DNA of 64,000 nucleotides. It comes from Flavobacteriales bacterium (GTDB lineage: Bacteria > Bacteroidota > Bacteroidia > Flavobacteriales_E > Vicingaceae). The stretch lies in the NCBI GenBank assembly GCA_020635815.1, contig JACJZB010000001.1:620001-684000 (forward strand), given 5' to 3'. Within the stretch, counting starts at the first letter, position 1. The number at the start of each line of letters is the position of its first letter. The notes under the pieces were generated by a model. The model was not told where the DNA came from, searched no databases, and saw only the letters and a program-made list of their open reading frames with translations. Both the position numbers and the translations under genes were made by a program. Shown one piece after another: positions 47,003 through 56,295 of the stretch.

Positions 47003-47734
47003 TCAAATTTTCAAATCAATTATTTGAGTTAAGCTTGTTAAATTATAATCGGCTATGTTAAAGTGAGGGTTGTTTTGGTTTTCCTTTTCAGGAACAACAA
47101 TCGTTTTCATTAAAGCTGCCTTAGCCGCTAGTAAACCATTAAACGAATCTTCTATTACCAAACAATTAATTGGTTTAACCCCTAAATCGTTTGCTGTGTT
47201 AATAAATATCATTGGGTGAGGTTTTCCGTAAGGTAAATTTTCAGCAGAATTTACTACATCAAAATAATCGTTTAGCTCTAGTTTGTCGAGCACTGTTTTT
47301 ATTAAACTATTTGCTGAAGATGAAGCTAAAGCAATCTTTAATCCTTTGTTTTTAAAATAGTCAAGTGATTGATAAACACCGTCTGTAGAGTTTGCTTTTT
47401 GAAGTATTAATTCAGATACGGTGTTAAGTAGCTCTTCTTCAACTTGAGCTATTGATTTTCCTTCCCATCCCAATTTTTCGTGCCAATATTCAATTACTTC
47501 AATTAATCGCATCCCCATAGTTGTACGACACATATCTTCTGTAAAATCTAACCCAACTGTTTTAAATGTAAGAATTATCGCCTCTCTCCAAAACGGTTCA
47601 GAATCGATAATTACTCCATCCATATCATATATAACAGCTTCTATGTGCCCCCTAAATCCCCAGTGAGTGGACTTTCTTTTATTATATTTAGTCGTAATTG
47701 TATTCATATTAAAATATTGAGCCAGTATTATCAC
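47003..47734 (-). CDS. HAD superfamily phosphatase (beta-PGM/HxpB-like)
   Basis: 243 residues from a GTG at 47734 whose GTGA overlaps the stop of the previous gene, a typical coupled start; an ATG at 47707 is the alternative. The HAD core starts with VIYDMDGVIID (motif I Asp at about 37 and 39), then ASSSANS (motif II) and YGKPHP (motif III Lys). It hydrolyses a sugar phosphate, as in HxpB or beta-phosphoglucomutase relatives. An unusual N-terminal extension of about 30 residues precedes the core and may derive from an intergenic repeat. Confidence 0.85.
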   Translation of the reverse strand: MIILAQYFNMNTITTKYNKRKSTHWGFRGHIEAVIYDMDGVIIDSEPFWREAIILTFKTVGLDFTEDMCRTTMGMRLIEVIEYWHEKLGWEGKSIAQVEEELLNTVSELILQKANSTDGVYQSLDYFKNKGLKIALASSSANSLIKTVLDKLELNDYFDVVNSAENLPYGKPHPMIFINTANDLGVKPINCLVIEDSFNGLLAAKAALMKTIVVPEKENQNNPHFNIADYNLTSLTQIIDLKI

Positions 47735-48987
47735 TCTTCTTTTTGGAGTGTTGGGATGGACTTCTTTAAGTGGTTATCGTATTCTTTCATAATAGCAGAG
47801 AACATTAAGTCTCCCATTAATTTGTACCCATTACTTGTTAAATGAATTTTATCTCTTTTTGCAAGTTTGTTTCGTTCCCATGTTTTAATTGAGCCTAAAC
47901 CACCCATCACTTCAAACATATCCCAAAGCCCAGCGTTATGTTTTTTAGCGAGCTTAATCATCGTTTCTTTGGCTTTATACACTCTTTTGTTGGGATATCT
48001 TCTTTTGTAATAACTATCGTTATTGGTTACAAATAAAAACTCACAGTTCGGATTTACAGATTTTATCCAACTTACAAGGGTGTCGTAATTGTTTTCATAA
48101 CAAGTTGGACAAAAATCAGGGTCGTAAGCATCGTTTATACCTATGCAAAAAATCACTAAATCGGGCTGAATAGCTTGTAAATGCTGGGTAAATAATTCGC
48201 ATTTTAAATAACTTGATGTACTTGCTCCATTTACACCAATTGAATTGTAAACTATTCCAGCATCATCATTATCAAGGCTTAATCCGTATAAATTAAAGTG
48301 AGTTTGAAAGCTATCTGTTTTGTAGATGTTAAACTCCAACGAATCTTGGTGAGTGTTAAATTTAAATTCAGTGTAGCCAATTTCACGGTTTATTTCAATG
48401 GATGCACAAGTGTCAGAAATCAATTCTAAACAAAAGCTAGTCGAGTCTAAATCATGAAAGACCTTGATGCTGTTAAAGTCATAATATGGCGTATCGTCTC
48501 CTCTGAAAGTAATTTTAAAGGTAGAAGAACTGTCTAAAGTTGTTGCTGTAATACCCGAAACACCCCAAGTTGAATGATGTTTACTAACGGAGTTTCGATA
48601 ACCTTTCCATTCTCCAGTATAATCTATTTTAGCATAATGAGGTCCATTTGTTTTGGCTAATCGATAAGGGAAAATAAAACCTCTACCACCGTTAAGGTTT
48701 GGAGATAGTTGTTGGAAATTTGTTCTTAACTGGTTCGACCAAATATCAGCTTGGATGTGTGAACCACCAATTTGCATTAGGTTTATTTTACCTTTGCCTT
48801 CAAAAATTAGTGTGTCTAGTTTATTAAATAGTGTATTAAAGTTTGAACTGTCATTATAAAAATAAACCACATTGGAATCGTAATTCACAAAACTGTATTC
48901 TTTTAGTAGTTGAGGATTGGATTGACTTTTTACAAAATTAAAAATCAATAGTAAAAGGGATAATATGGTGAGTTTATTAATTTTCAT
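47731..48987 (-). CDS. SGNH hydrolase-fold protein, exported (second of pair)
   Basis: 418 residues with a signal peptide (about 1-21). Block I is GGSH (74-77) instead of GDS, but the nucleophile Ser76 is retained. Block III is GINDAYD and block V KRDKIHLT, with Asp and His of the triad. The centre is a beta-sandwich typical of carbohydrate-esterase CE-like or DUF459-like inserts. It probably transfers or removes O-acetyl groups on a glycan. It overlaps the first SGNH gene by 11 nt and the HAD gene by 4 nt. Confidence 0.82.
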   Translation of the reverse strand: MKINKLTILSLLLLIFNFVKSQSNPQLLKEYSFVNYDSNVVYFYNDSSNFNTLFNKLDTLIFEGKGKINLMQIGGSHIQADIWSNQLRTNFQQLSPNLNGGRGFIFPYRLAKTNGPHYAKIDYTGEWKGYRNSVSKHHSTWGVSGITATTLDSSSTFKITFRGDDTPYYDFNSIKVFHDLDSTSFCLELISDTCASIEINREIGYTEFKFNTHQDSLEFNIYKTDSFQTHFNLYGLSLDNDDAGIVYNSIGVNGASTSSYLKCELFTQHLQAIQPDLVIFCIGINDAYDPDFCPTCYENNYDTLVSWIKSVNPNCEFLFVTNNDSYYKRRYPNKRVYKAKETMIKLAKKHNAGLWDMFEVMGGLGSIKTWERNKLAKRDKIHLTSNGYKLMGDLMFSAIMKEYDNHLKKSIPTLQKEE

Positions 48988-50494
48988 TTACAGTTGTCGA
49001 ATCTTTTGTTTCTTGAATAACTTCAGTTGATTTCGTTGGATTTTTATATTCCTCATACATTTTTAAGAGTTTATTGGTAAACTCTACTGCAATTTTTTTA
49101 GCTCCTTTAGGGCTAAAGTGTATGTAATCAGATGCAGCTAAAGATGGCTCAGCATTAACCCATGTTGGCATCGAATTTTTACCACCCATTACTTCGTACA
49201 TGTCCCAGAACATACAACCAGAAGAAATAGCAGCTTCCTTTAAGGCGTCTCTAACACCTTCTAAGTGTGGGTAAGTAACAAATTCAGTTCCTTCTTTAAT
49301 TGACATGTCTCCAGGGCCAATAACAATAAAAGCAGCATTTGGGTTAAGTTTCTTCATAAAGTAAATCTGAGATTTAAACCACCTTCCAAAATCTTCACAT
49401 CCTTTTTCATCTTTTACGTAAGGGACTACATTGCCCCCAAATTCCATAATAATCAGGTTAGGAGAGAGGTTAGCAAAACTATTACTCAATAAAGTTTTAT
49501 TTTGTTTGGTAAAAATGGTTCCAGAAGACCCTCTTAAAGGAATGTTATCGACAACAACACCATTATTACCTTCTAGAGAAATTCCGTAAATATCAGGGCT
49601 ATCAGCACCGCTAAACATAATTGAAATTTCTTCGGGTGTATTTGCGAAGTTTGCGGTTAACACTTGAAAAGGAGTGTTGGCTGATATTGTTCCACTTTTT
49701 AGAATAGTTCCATCAGCTACAATATCATAATGCACAGGTTTATAACTATTGCTTAATAATATTTTTAATAGGTGATAAGTTTTTGTTTTACTGTAAGATG
49801 CTCTCGGTTTTTTTAGTGTAATCCAAGCATTATGTTGAACAGAATCGGGAATAACAATTGAAGAAGGAATGTCGGTATATCGGCTAAAAGCCATTAAAGG
49901 CCCATATTTATTATGTGTAACGGTTGAATCCTTTCTTCCAAAGCCAGGAAAGCGTTTCCAGTTTTCAGAAAACTCAATGTTTACACTCATTTTTGGAGCA
50001 ACCTGAATAACATCAAATAATCCAGATCCATACCCACCAAATTTAGTTTGCAATTCATTTCGTAATACAGAAGTAATACGATCAGCTTCAATTTGAGAAT
50101 CACCGTAATGCATAATTCTCACCTTTTTATTTTTGGCATTATCTAAAGCATCAAAAAAGCGATGTAAAGCAGGTTTAGCATTATCGGCAAGCTGAATACT
50201 TTTTCGGTATTTCGATAAAGAATCTAAGCGGTGTCTAATAAGGGTTGAATCTATTTCACTAACAACAACAGTTGAGTCAAACAATTCACTTAAATCTTTT
50301 TGGATATCGGCTAAACTATCAGCAGTTGTGCTCTTTTGAGCAAAAAACTCATTAAATGTTGGGAAATCAATTGTTGCTGAACCAACTTGAATCCCATCCT
50401 TTGGAAAAATAGCCATTATTCCAGCCAACAAAATCATTACTACTACTGTAATAAGAAGTGTGAAAAAGGGTTTTATTTGTTTTTCTTCGTTCAC
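48977..50494 (-). CDS. SGNH hydrolase-fold protein, membrane-anchored (first of pair)
   Basis: 505 residues from a GTG start sharing one base with the stop codon of the LysM gene (TAGTG). A single N-terminal membrane helix (about 9-30) is followed by a periplasmic linker. Block I GDSQIEAD (131-138, Ser133), a block III GGN (EFGGNVV) and block V SDYIHFS are all intact. It has the full Ser-Asp-His triad, unlike the downstream SGNH protein with GGS. It is likely the active acetyl-transfer or esterase partner of the MBOAT protein. Confidence 0.85.
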   Translation of the reverse strand: MNEEKQIKPFFTLLITVVVMILLAGIMAIFPKDGIQVGSATIDFPTFNEFFAQKSTTADSLADIQKDLSELFDSTVVVSEIDSTLIRHRLDSLSKYRKSIQLADNAKPALHRFFDALDNAKNKKVRIMHYGDSQIEADRITSVLRNELQTKFGGYGSGLFDVIQVAPKMSVNIEFSENWKRFPGFGRKDSTVTHNKYGPLMAFSRYTDIPSSIVIPDSVQHNAWITLKKPRASYSKTKTYHLLKILLSNSYKPVHYDIVADGTILKSGTISANTPFQVLTANFANTPEEISIMFSGADSPDIYGISLEGNNGVVVDNIPLRGSSGTIFTKQNKTLLSNSFANLSPNLIIMEFGGNVVPYVKDEKGCEDFGRWFKSQIYFMKKLNPNAAFIVIGPGDMSIKEGTEFVTYPHLEGVRDALKEAAISSGCMFWDMYEVMGGKNSMPTWVNAEPSLAASDYIHFSPKGAKKIAVEFTNKLLKMYEEYKNPTKSTEVIQETKDSTTVNEN

Positions 50495-51936
50495 TATTTC
50501 TTCTTGATTTTTAAAACTTGCCCTACATCTAAATCCTCATCAATACCATTTAAATCCATAATGTTTTGAGCAGAAATACCTGAATATTTTTTTGCGATTA
50601 TCCAAAGATTATCACCTGATTTTACAGTGTAAGTAATATAACCTTCGTTTGATGTTGGAGCAGGAGTAATCTCTTCATCTTCAATTTCTGGTTCTGGAGC
50701 CTTAGTTTCTCTAACTCTATTAGGAGAACCTGTTTTGGAATAAATCAATAATTTTTGACCAACATCTATTCGTGTTCCGTTTATATCATTCCAATCTTGT
50801 AATTGACTAACCCTAACATCGTATTTTTCCGCTATAACTCCTAAAACATCACCCGATTTAACAGTATATGTAATAGGTTCACTTCCTGTAGGGATGTCAA
50901 ATTTTTCGATTACTGGTTTCTCGATTGGTTTTAAAAGCACTGAATCTTGGTAGTAGTAAATGCTATCGCAGAGTTGATAAAATTTATCCATTTTACTTTT
51001 TGGGAAAAAGGCTTTAAAATTTGCTGGAAAAATTTCTTTATTAAGTGTTGGATTATAAAAACTCAACTCTTTACCATTAATTTTAGCAACATCTTCTATG
51101 GCTTTAAATTGTAATTTCTGTTCGAGGTAAAAGGTATCAACGGCTAATTTTGGTTCAATTTTATTGCCATTACTGTTGTTTTGAGCATAACAATAAATCA
51201 TTGCTTGTAAAGCAGGAACAATATCTTTAGTATTAGAATTTAAATACGGGTAAATCTCTTGATAGGAAGAAGCTTTGTGTCTTTTTAGTAAGTTGTTGAT
51301 GTTGCTTGGGCCGCAAGTGTATGCGGCCAAGCTAAGTTCCCAATTGTTGTATATGCCGTGTAAGTGTTTTAAATATTTTGTCGCTGCTTTACTCGATTTA
51401 TTAATATCTTTTCGTTCGTCTATAAATTCGTTAACAACTAAATCATATTTTAATGCTTGTGGATAATTTAAATGCCAATAACCTGCTCCTCCTAAGTTGT
51501 TAATAGAATTTGGATTAAATCCAGAACATATCGCAGGAATTAAATGAAACTCAACTGGTAAATTATTTTGTTGTAATAAAAGTATAAGGTTAGGAGAGTA
51601 GTAGTTAATCAAGTAATTTAAAAAGTGAATGTTTTTACTTTTAGAGTAAAGATTAATGTATTCTTGTACTTTTGAATTGTAGGTAAGCGAAAAGTTTTCT
51701 TCTAAAGTTTTAAAAATTGAGTCGCCATTTGTAGCGTTTATTTGCTGTTGGTTAAATTGTTCATTAGGAAAGTGGGTAGTATTTAAATCAGATGCTTTTA
51801 ATAATGATTTAAAGTAAGTTGATGTTGAGAAGCTTTGGAATTCAGTGATATAAATACTTTCTTTTTGTGCAAAAAGAGAGGAGGTTGATAAAACCAATGT
51901 AAGTAAAAAAAAAGAAGTTTTTTTAATTTTAAGCAT
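50494..51936 (-). CDS. LysM protein with transglycosylase-like domain lacking catalytic Glu
   Basis: 480 residues with a signal peptide (cleavage near LFAQ). The SLT/MltD-like domain spans about 100-235. In active enzymes the segment reads IES-x-FNP; here it is AICSGFNP (135-142) with Cys137 at the Glu position, and GLWQ is replaced by GYWH. The codon is TGT, so no single-base reading error explains the change from GAA or GAG. Two LysM modules follow (about 353-398 and 434-478). It is probably a peptidoglycan-binding pseudoenzyme that positions the SGNH and MBOAT proteins encoded downstream. Confidence 0.85.
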   Translation of the reverse strand: MLKIKKTSFFLLTLVLSTSSLFAQKESIYITEFQSFSTSTYFKSLLKASDLNTTHFPNEQFNQQQINATNGDSIFKTLEENFSLTYNSKVQEYINLYSKSKNIHFLNYLINYYSPNLILLLQQNNLPVEFHLIPAICSGFNPNSINNLGGAGYWHLNYPQALKYDLVVNEFIDERKDINKSSKAATKYLKHLHGIYNNWELSLAAYTCGPSNINNLLKRHKASSYQEIYPYLNSNTKDIVPALQAMIYCYAQNNSNGNKIEPKLAVDTFYLEQKLQFKAIEDVAKINGKELSFYNPTLNKEIFPANFKAFFPKSKMDKFYQLCDSIYYYQDSVLLKPIEKPVIEKFDIPTGSEPITYTVKSGDVLGVIAEKYDVRVSQLQDWNDINGTRIDVGQKLLIYSKTGSPNRVRETKAPEPEIEDEEITPAPTSNEGYITYTVKSGDNLWIIAKKYSGISAQNIMDLNGIDEDLDVGQVLKIKKK

Positions 51937-52027
51937 TCAACAATTCGAATTTATACTAAGTTGTAAATATGCTTTAATAACCTTAATTTTCAATAGTAAG
52001 TTTTGGAAGTTTATAAACAATAATGTG

Positions 52028-55000
52028 TTAAACTAACTTTTTCTTTCTTGATTTAAAATCGATTTGATAAACAGTTCCTTTTTGTTCTAATCGTTTTATT
52101 GTCCCGTCTAGTTGTTCCACAAATATTTTAATTAATTCCATACCTAAAGAAACATCTTCTTCGTCAAGAATGTGTGGTTCCATTCCAATGCCATCATCTC
52201 CAGCAATTAAGGTAAAAGAGTTGTCATCAATTTGTGTTAAGTGCATAATAATTCTGCCTTTTGGTCTATCAATAAAGGCATATTTTAATGTGTTTGAGAT
52301 AATCTCATTTAATAACAATCCAACAGGAATAATCGTGTCAATATCAAATTTAACATCATCTATTTTTATGTCAAGAAAGATATCACAATTAATAGAGTAG
52401 GTGCTAATTAAATCATTAGTTAAAGCCATTATATAATCTTGAAAATCAATATGAGCCAAATCCCCAGTTTGGTACATTTTTTCATGAATTAATGCCATTG
52501 AACGAATACGATTTTTGGCTTCATCAAATAGAGCTAATGATTTTGGGTCATTGGTATAGCTTGATTGTATGCTAAGTAAACTATTAATTACTTGTAAATT
52601 GTTTTTAACTCGGTGATGAATCTCTTTTAATAAGATTTCTTTTTCATCACGTTGTTTTTCGATTAAAATGGTTCTTTCTCTAACTTTTTTCTCAAGTTCT
52701 CTACTTACTTCAATTTGTCGTTTTTCTCTATAGGTGGTTATTTTAAATAAAAGGTAACTAATTAATAAAGCTAATATTAGATAGAACCACCAAGTTTGCC
52801 AAAAAGGAGAGGTAATGGTAAATTCAAAAGAGGCAGCTTCTTGTGTCCATATACCTTCGTTATTTCTTGCTTTAACCTGAAACTTATATTTGCCAGGAGC
52901 TAGGTTTGAATAGGTTGCAGAAGTTTTCTTTGTACTTGGAAACCAATCCTTATCAATCGGATCTAATTTAAAACTATACTGTACATATTCAGGATGAGTG
53001 AGGTTGATACCAGAAAATTCAAAGGTTAAATGATTTTCATTATTATCCAGAATTAAACCATTAGGTAAGTTATTCCATGCTTCATAATCTTTAGTGTAAT
53101 TCAGCCAATTTATATCCTCAAAAAATAGTTTTACTTTATTTAAATGAATAATAGGCTCAAATACATTTGATTTATCTTCTTTTGGATTGTATCTAATTAA
53201 TCCACTAACAGTTCCTATCCATAAGTTACCTTTTTTATCTTCATAAATTGCTCTACTATTACATTCAATTCCCTTAAATCCTTCTGGTGCAGAATAATTT
53301 TTTATTGCATTAATTTGCCCATAACTATTGAGTGTAATTTTATCTATACCTTTGTTTGTACCAACCCATACATTTCCTCTTGAATCACTATGAATAAGGT
53401 AAATTACATTAGAAGAAAGACCTTCTTTTATAGTGATAGGCTTAAAGTCAATACCATCATATCTAACCACACATCTATCTGTTCCAAACCATATTTTTCC
53501 GTATTTATCTTCAGTAATAGAACCTATGTAGTTATTACAAAAACCAGAAGAATTCTTATAGTTTGTAAATTTTTTGTTTGAATATTTGTTCACGCCATCA
53601 CCAGTTCCTATCCATATATTACCTTTTGAATCTTCAAATAAGGAATGAATATAATTATGTGTTAAATCTCCATTCTCTTTAGTATAGGTTGAAAATTTAT
53701 TGTCCTCAAAAACAGACAGCCCTTGTCCATTTGTACCTACCCACAATCTATTTTTCGAATCAAAAAGTAATGCTTTTATCTCATTCGAAGGAAGACCATT
53801 TTTAATAGTGAAAGTTGAGAATCGACCATTACTATATTTTACTAGCCCTTTGTTTGTGGCAAACCATAAGTTACCTTCATTATCAATTACAGATGATTTA
53901 ACTGACTCTCCAGCTACACCTGATTTTTCATTAAAATGGGTAACTTGATTTCCATTATACATATAAATACCATCGTCGCCTGTTGAAACCCATAGGTTGG
54001 ACTTGTTATCTTTAATGATACTAAATATTGCAGAGGAATTTAAACCTTCAATATGGTCGTAATAGGTAAATGCTTTTGATCCTAATTTTATTAAACCACT
54101 TCCAGATGTTCCTAACCATAAGTTACCAGATCGGTCTTGATAGATTTCTGTTAAAGCATTATTTTTTAACCCGTTATCTTTTGTGATGTTTGTTACACTA
54201 TAATCTTCGTGTAACAAGTATGCTCCTTCATGCCTAGTGGCAAACCAAATTTCTTTATCATTATCTGTAATAATAGAAGAAATACTCAGGTTAGATGGGA
54301 TAGGAAGTTGCTCGAACTCTAACTGAAGTTTATCGTCAATACTTCCTTTTAAGAGTTTTATTGCCCCATTATTTTTTGTGCCAATTAAGTAGTTTCCATC
54401 CTCATCTTCATTTACACAAGTAATAAAATTAGAGGGTAAGCCATTTGTTGTATCAATTAATAATGTATCTTTTTTATTAATTATTATAAGACCTTTGTTA
54501 GTGGCTAATAAAATATTATTATCTATATCTGATGTGATTTGATATATCTCAGCACTAAATATAGAATTTTTAGCATTGCGTTTAAATTCTCCATTGCTAT
54601 ATACTGCTAACCCAAAATTACTACCAATCCATATAGTATTATTGTTGTCAACAAAGAGTGATTGATGGCCTGAATTAGAAAGTAATCCATCATTTTCTGT
54701 ATATATGGTAAATTTTCTTCCGTTAAATTTTGTAATTCCTCCTAAAGATGAGGTAAACCACATATTTCCATCTTTATCTTCGGCAATAGCACTTATGATA
54801 TCGCCTGATAAGCCATCCTTTTCAGTGTATTGAGTAAAAGTAATTCCGTCAAACTGACAAACACCCCCTCCAGAGGTTCCTATCCATAAATAACCTCTTG
54901 AATCTTGGAAGATAGCATTTACCTGAGATTGTGATAATCCGTTTTCTACATTATAATGCTTGAAGTCAAAGTTTTGACTAAACAAAGAATTTGATACTAA

Positions 55001-55054
55001 AAGAAGTAGTATCAATGCAACCTTAAGTATGATATTTGGTTTGATGTTTTTCAA
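52028..55054 (-). CDS. Reg_prop/Y_Y_Y sensor histidine kinase (HisKA_2 type)
   Basis: 1008 residues. Signal peptide, then a periplasmic beta-propeller of Reg_prop repeats (about 35-625, with repeating GNLWIGT-like units), a Y_Y_Y domain (about 690-750), one membrane helix (757-771) and a short coiled coil. A HisKA_2 domain follows with EIHHRVKNNLQ (811-821) as the phosphorylation region, then a HATPase domain (about 900-1000). This is half of a two-component system; no response-regulator gene is adjacent. The only start is TTG at 55054, with a TACATTTG -7 box ending 5 nt upstream, so the mRNA may be leaderless. Confidence 0.9.
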   Translation of the reverse strand: MKNIKPNIILKVALILLLLVSNSLFSQNFDFKHYNVENGLSQSQVNAIFQDSRGYLWIGTSGGGVCQFDGITFTQYTEKDGLSGDIISAIAEDKDGNMWFTSSLGGITKFNGRKFTIYTENDGLLSNSGHQSLFVDNNNTIWIGSNFGLAVYSNGEFKRNAKNSIFSAEIYQITSDIDNNILLATNKGLIIINKKDTLLIDTTNGLPSNFITCVNEDEDGNYLIGTKNNGAIKLLKGSIDDKLQLEFEQLPIPSNLSISSIITDNDKEIWFATRHEGAYLLHEDYSVTNITKDNGLKNNALTEIYQDRSGNLWLGTSGSGLIKLGSKAFTYYDHIEGLNSSAIFSIIKDNKSNLWVSTGDDGIYMYNGNQVTHFNEKSGVAGESVKSSVIDNEGNLWFATNKGLVKYSNGRFSTFTIKNGLPSNEIKALLFDSKNRLWVGTNGQGLSVFEDNKFSTYTKENGDLTHNYIHSLFEDSKGNIWIGTGDGVNKYSNKKFTNYKNSSGFCNNYIGSITEDKYGKIWFGTDRCVVRYDGIDFKPITIKEGLSSNVIYLIHSDSRGNVWVGTNKGIDKITLNSYGQINAIKNYSAPEGFKGIECNSRAIYEDKKGNLWIGTVSGLIRYNPKEDKSNVFEPIIHLNKVKLFFEDINWLNYTKDYEAWNNLPNGLILDNNENHLTFEFSGINLTHPEYVQYSFKLDPIDKDWFPSTKKTSATYSNLAPGKYKFQVKARNNEGIWTQEAASFEFTITSPFWQTWWFYLILALLISYLLFKITTYREKRQIEVSRELEKKVRERTILIEKQRDEKEILLKEIHHRVKNNLQVINSLLSIQSSYTNDPKSLALFDEAKNRIRSMALIHEKMYQTGDLAHIDFQDYIMALTNDLISTYSINCDIFLDIKIDDVKFDIDTIIPVGLLLNEIISNTLKYAFIDRPKGRIIMHLTQIDDNSFTLIAGDDGIGMEPHILDEEDVSLGMELIKIFVEQLDGTIKRLEQKGTVYQIDFKSRKKKLV

Positions 55055-55059
55055 TTAAA

Positions 55060-55067
55060 CAAATGTA
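55060..55067 (-). promoter_or_regulatory. candidate -7 box TACATTTG of the sensor kinase
   Basis: Exact TAnnTTTG match ending 5 nt before the TTG start codon. Transcription would begin at or beside the start codon. No TTG 19 nt upstream was found. Confidence 0.45.
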
Positions 55068-55085
55068 AGGTAATAACTTTTGATG

Positions 55086-55424
55086 TTAACCACCAATTTT
55101 TTTGGTTTTACTGAATCCTAAATTTACTAACAAATCATAAACTTTTTCTTTTAATTCTCCTTGAATTAATATTTCTCCATCTTTACAACTTCCTCCAACA
55201 CCACATTTCGACTTTAAAATTTTACTTAAATCATTTAAGTCGTTTGTGTTACCAATAAAATTACTGACAATTGTAACTGATTTACCTTTGCGTTGTTTTC
55301 TATCTACAAATACTTTTAATTCTTGTTTACTTTCTTCTAATGTTTCTACTTCTTCATATTCCTCTTCGTAATCAAAGTCTTTATTGGTAGAATAAACAAC
55401 ATTTCCTCTGTTTTTTTTACTCAT
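55086..55424 (-). CDS. SUI1/YciH-type translation initiation factor
   Basis: 112 residues. The C-terminal SUI1 domain is TIVSNFIGNTNDLNDLSKI, followed by KCGVGGSCKDGEILIQGE, which matches bacterial YciH and eIF1. The acidic N-terminus (DYEEEYEEVETLEE) is variable. It probably influences start-site fidelity. It overlaps the lipid kinase gene by 8 nt and is last in a three-gene operon. Confidence 0.88.
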   Translation of the reverse strand: MSKKNRGNVVYSTNKDFDYEEEYEEVETLEESKQELKVFVDRKQRKGKSVTIVSNFIGNTNDLNDLSKILKSKCGVGGSCKDGEILIQGELKEKVYDLLVNLGFSKTKKIGG

Positions 55425-56295
55425 TACTTATAACGTTTAATGATTTTGGATTAACTTCTATTTTTATATTGTCATGGTGCTTTACTGGTTCTCCATCCAT
55501 GTGCATTTCTGGACGGGGTGATTGTATTTCTACATAATCTGTTTTATATTCAGTAACATATTTACTGGTAAGTATTTTTTTATTGAACAACTTTAATGCT
55601 AATATAGGAGCGATGTATAATGGAAAATATTTAAGTCCGATTAATCGAATGTAGCCATCATCTAATACAGAATTAGGAGAGATATAAGCATTATTTCCGT
55701 ATTGGTTAGAATTTGATATTGTAATTAAAAAATCAGTTGTATCCACGGTTTTATCTTTAAATACAAGCTTGTATTCTTGTGGTTTGTAACTAAAATATTC
55801 TTGAACAGATATTTTTAAATAGGTTAACAAGCCTCTTGTTGGAGCTTCATCAAATTTCCATGCAACATGAGCATCAAACCCAAGCCCAGCAGCACCTAAA
55901 AAAGGTTGGTTGTTTAAAAGTACTGTGTCAATTTTTTTAGTTTTATAATTATTTAGATGTTTTACTGCATCTTTTACCTTCATGGGTATTTTTAAATGCC
56001 TAGCCAATCCATTACCAGAACCAGTTGGAATAATTCCTAAAATACAGTTTGTATTAATTAATGATGTACCCACCTCATGAACAGTACCATCTCCACCAAC
56101 AGCAACAATAATGTCAAAGTTCGGATGCTCATTTTTTACTATTTCTTTAGCGTGTCCTGCATGTTCGGTAAATTTAAGTGTTGAGATAAATTTTGTTTTA
56201 TCCAAATGTAGATCAATTAAAGACTCAATGTTTTTTTGCTTTCCCGTTCCCGAAACAGGGTTAACAATAAATAATATTTTCTTCTGCTTTGTCAT
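55417..56295 (-). CDS. diacylglycerol/lipid kinase family protein (YegS-like)
   Basis: 292 residues. NPVSGTGKQK (about 12-21) and the catalytic GGDGTVHEV (about 67-75) are the DAGK signature, with SGNGLARHL near 101. It phosphorylates a lipid with ATP. It overlaps the LTA-synthase-like gene by 4 nt and the SUI1 gene by 8 nt. Confidence 0.88.
   Translation of the reverse strand: MTKQKKILFIVNPVSGTGKQKNIESLIDLHLDKTKFISTLKFTEHAGHAKEIVKNEHPNFDIIVAVGGDGTVHEVGTSLINTNCILGIIPTGSGNGLARHLKIPMKVKDAVKHLNNYKTKKIDTVLLNNQPFLGAAGLGFDAHVAWKFDEAPTRGLLTYLKISVQEYFSYKPQEYKLVFKDKTVDTTDFLITISNSNQYGNNAYISPNSVLDDGYIRLIGLKYFPLYIAPILALKLFNKKILTSKYVTEYKTDYVEIQSPRPEMHMDGEPVKHHDNIKIEVNPKSLNVISNE

Noticed and set aside
47003..47734. 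ATG at 47707 as the start of the HAD gene
   Set aside because: The GTGA overlap with the previous stop codon favours the GTG at 47734, although the ATG is not excluded.
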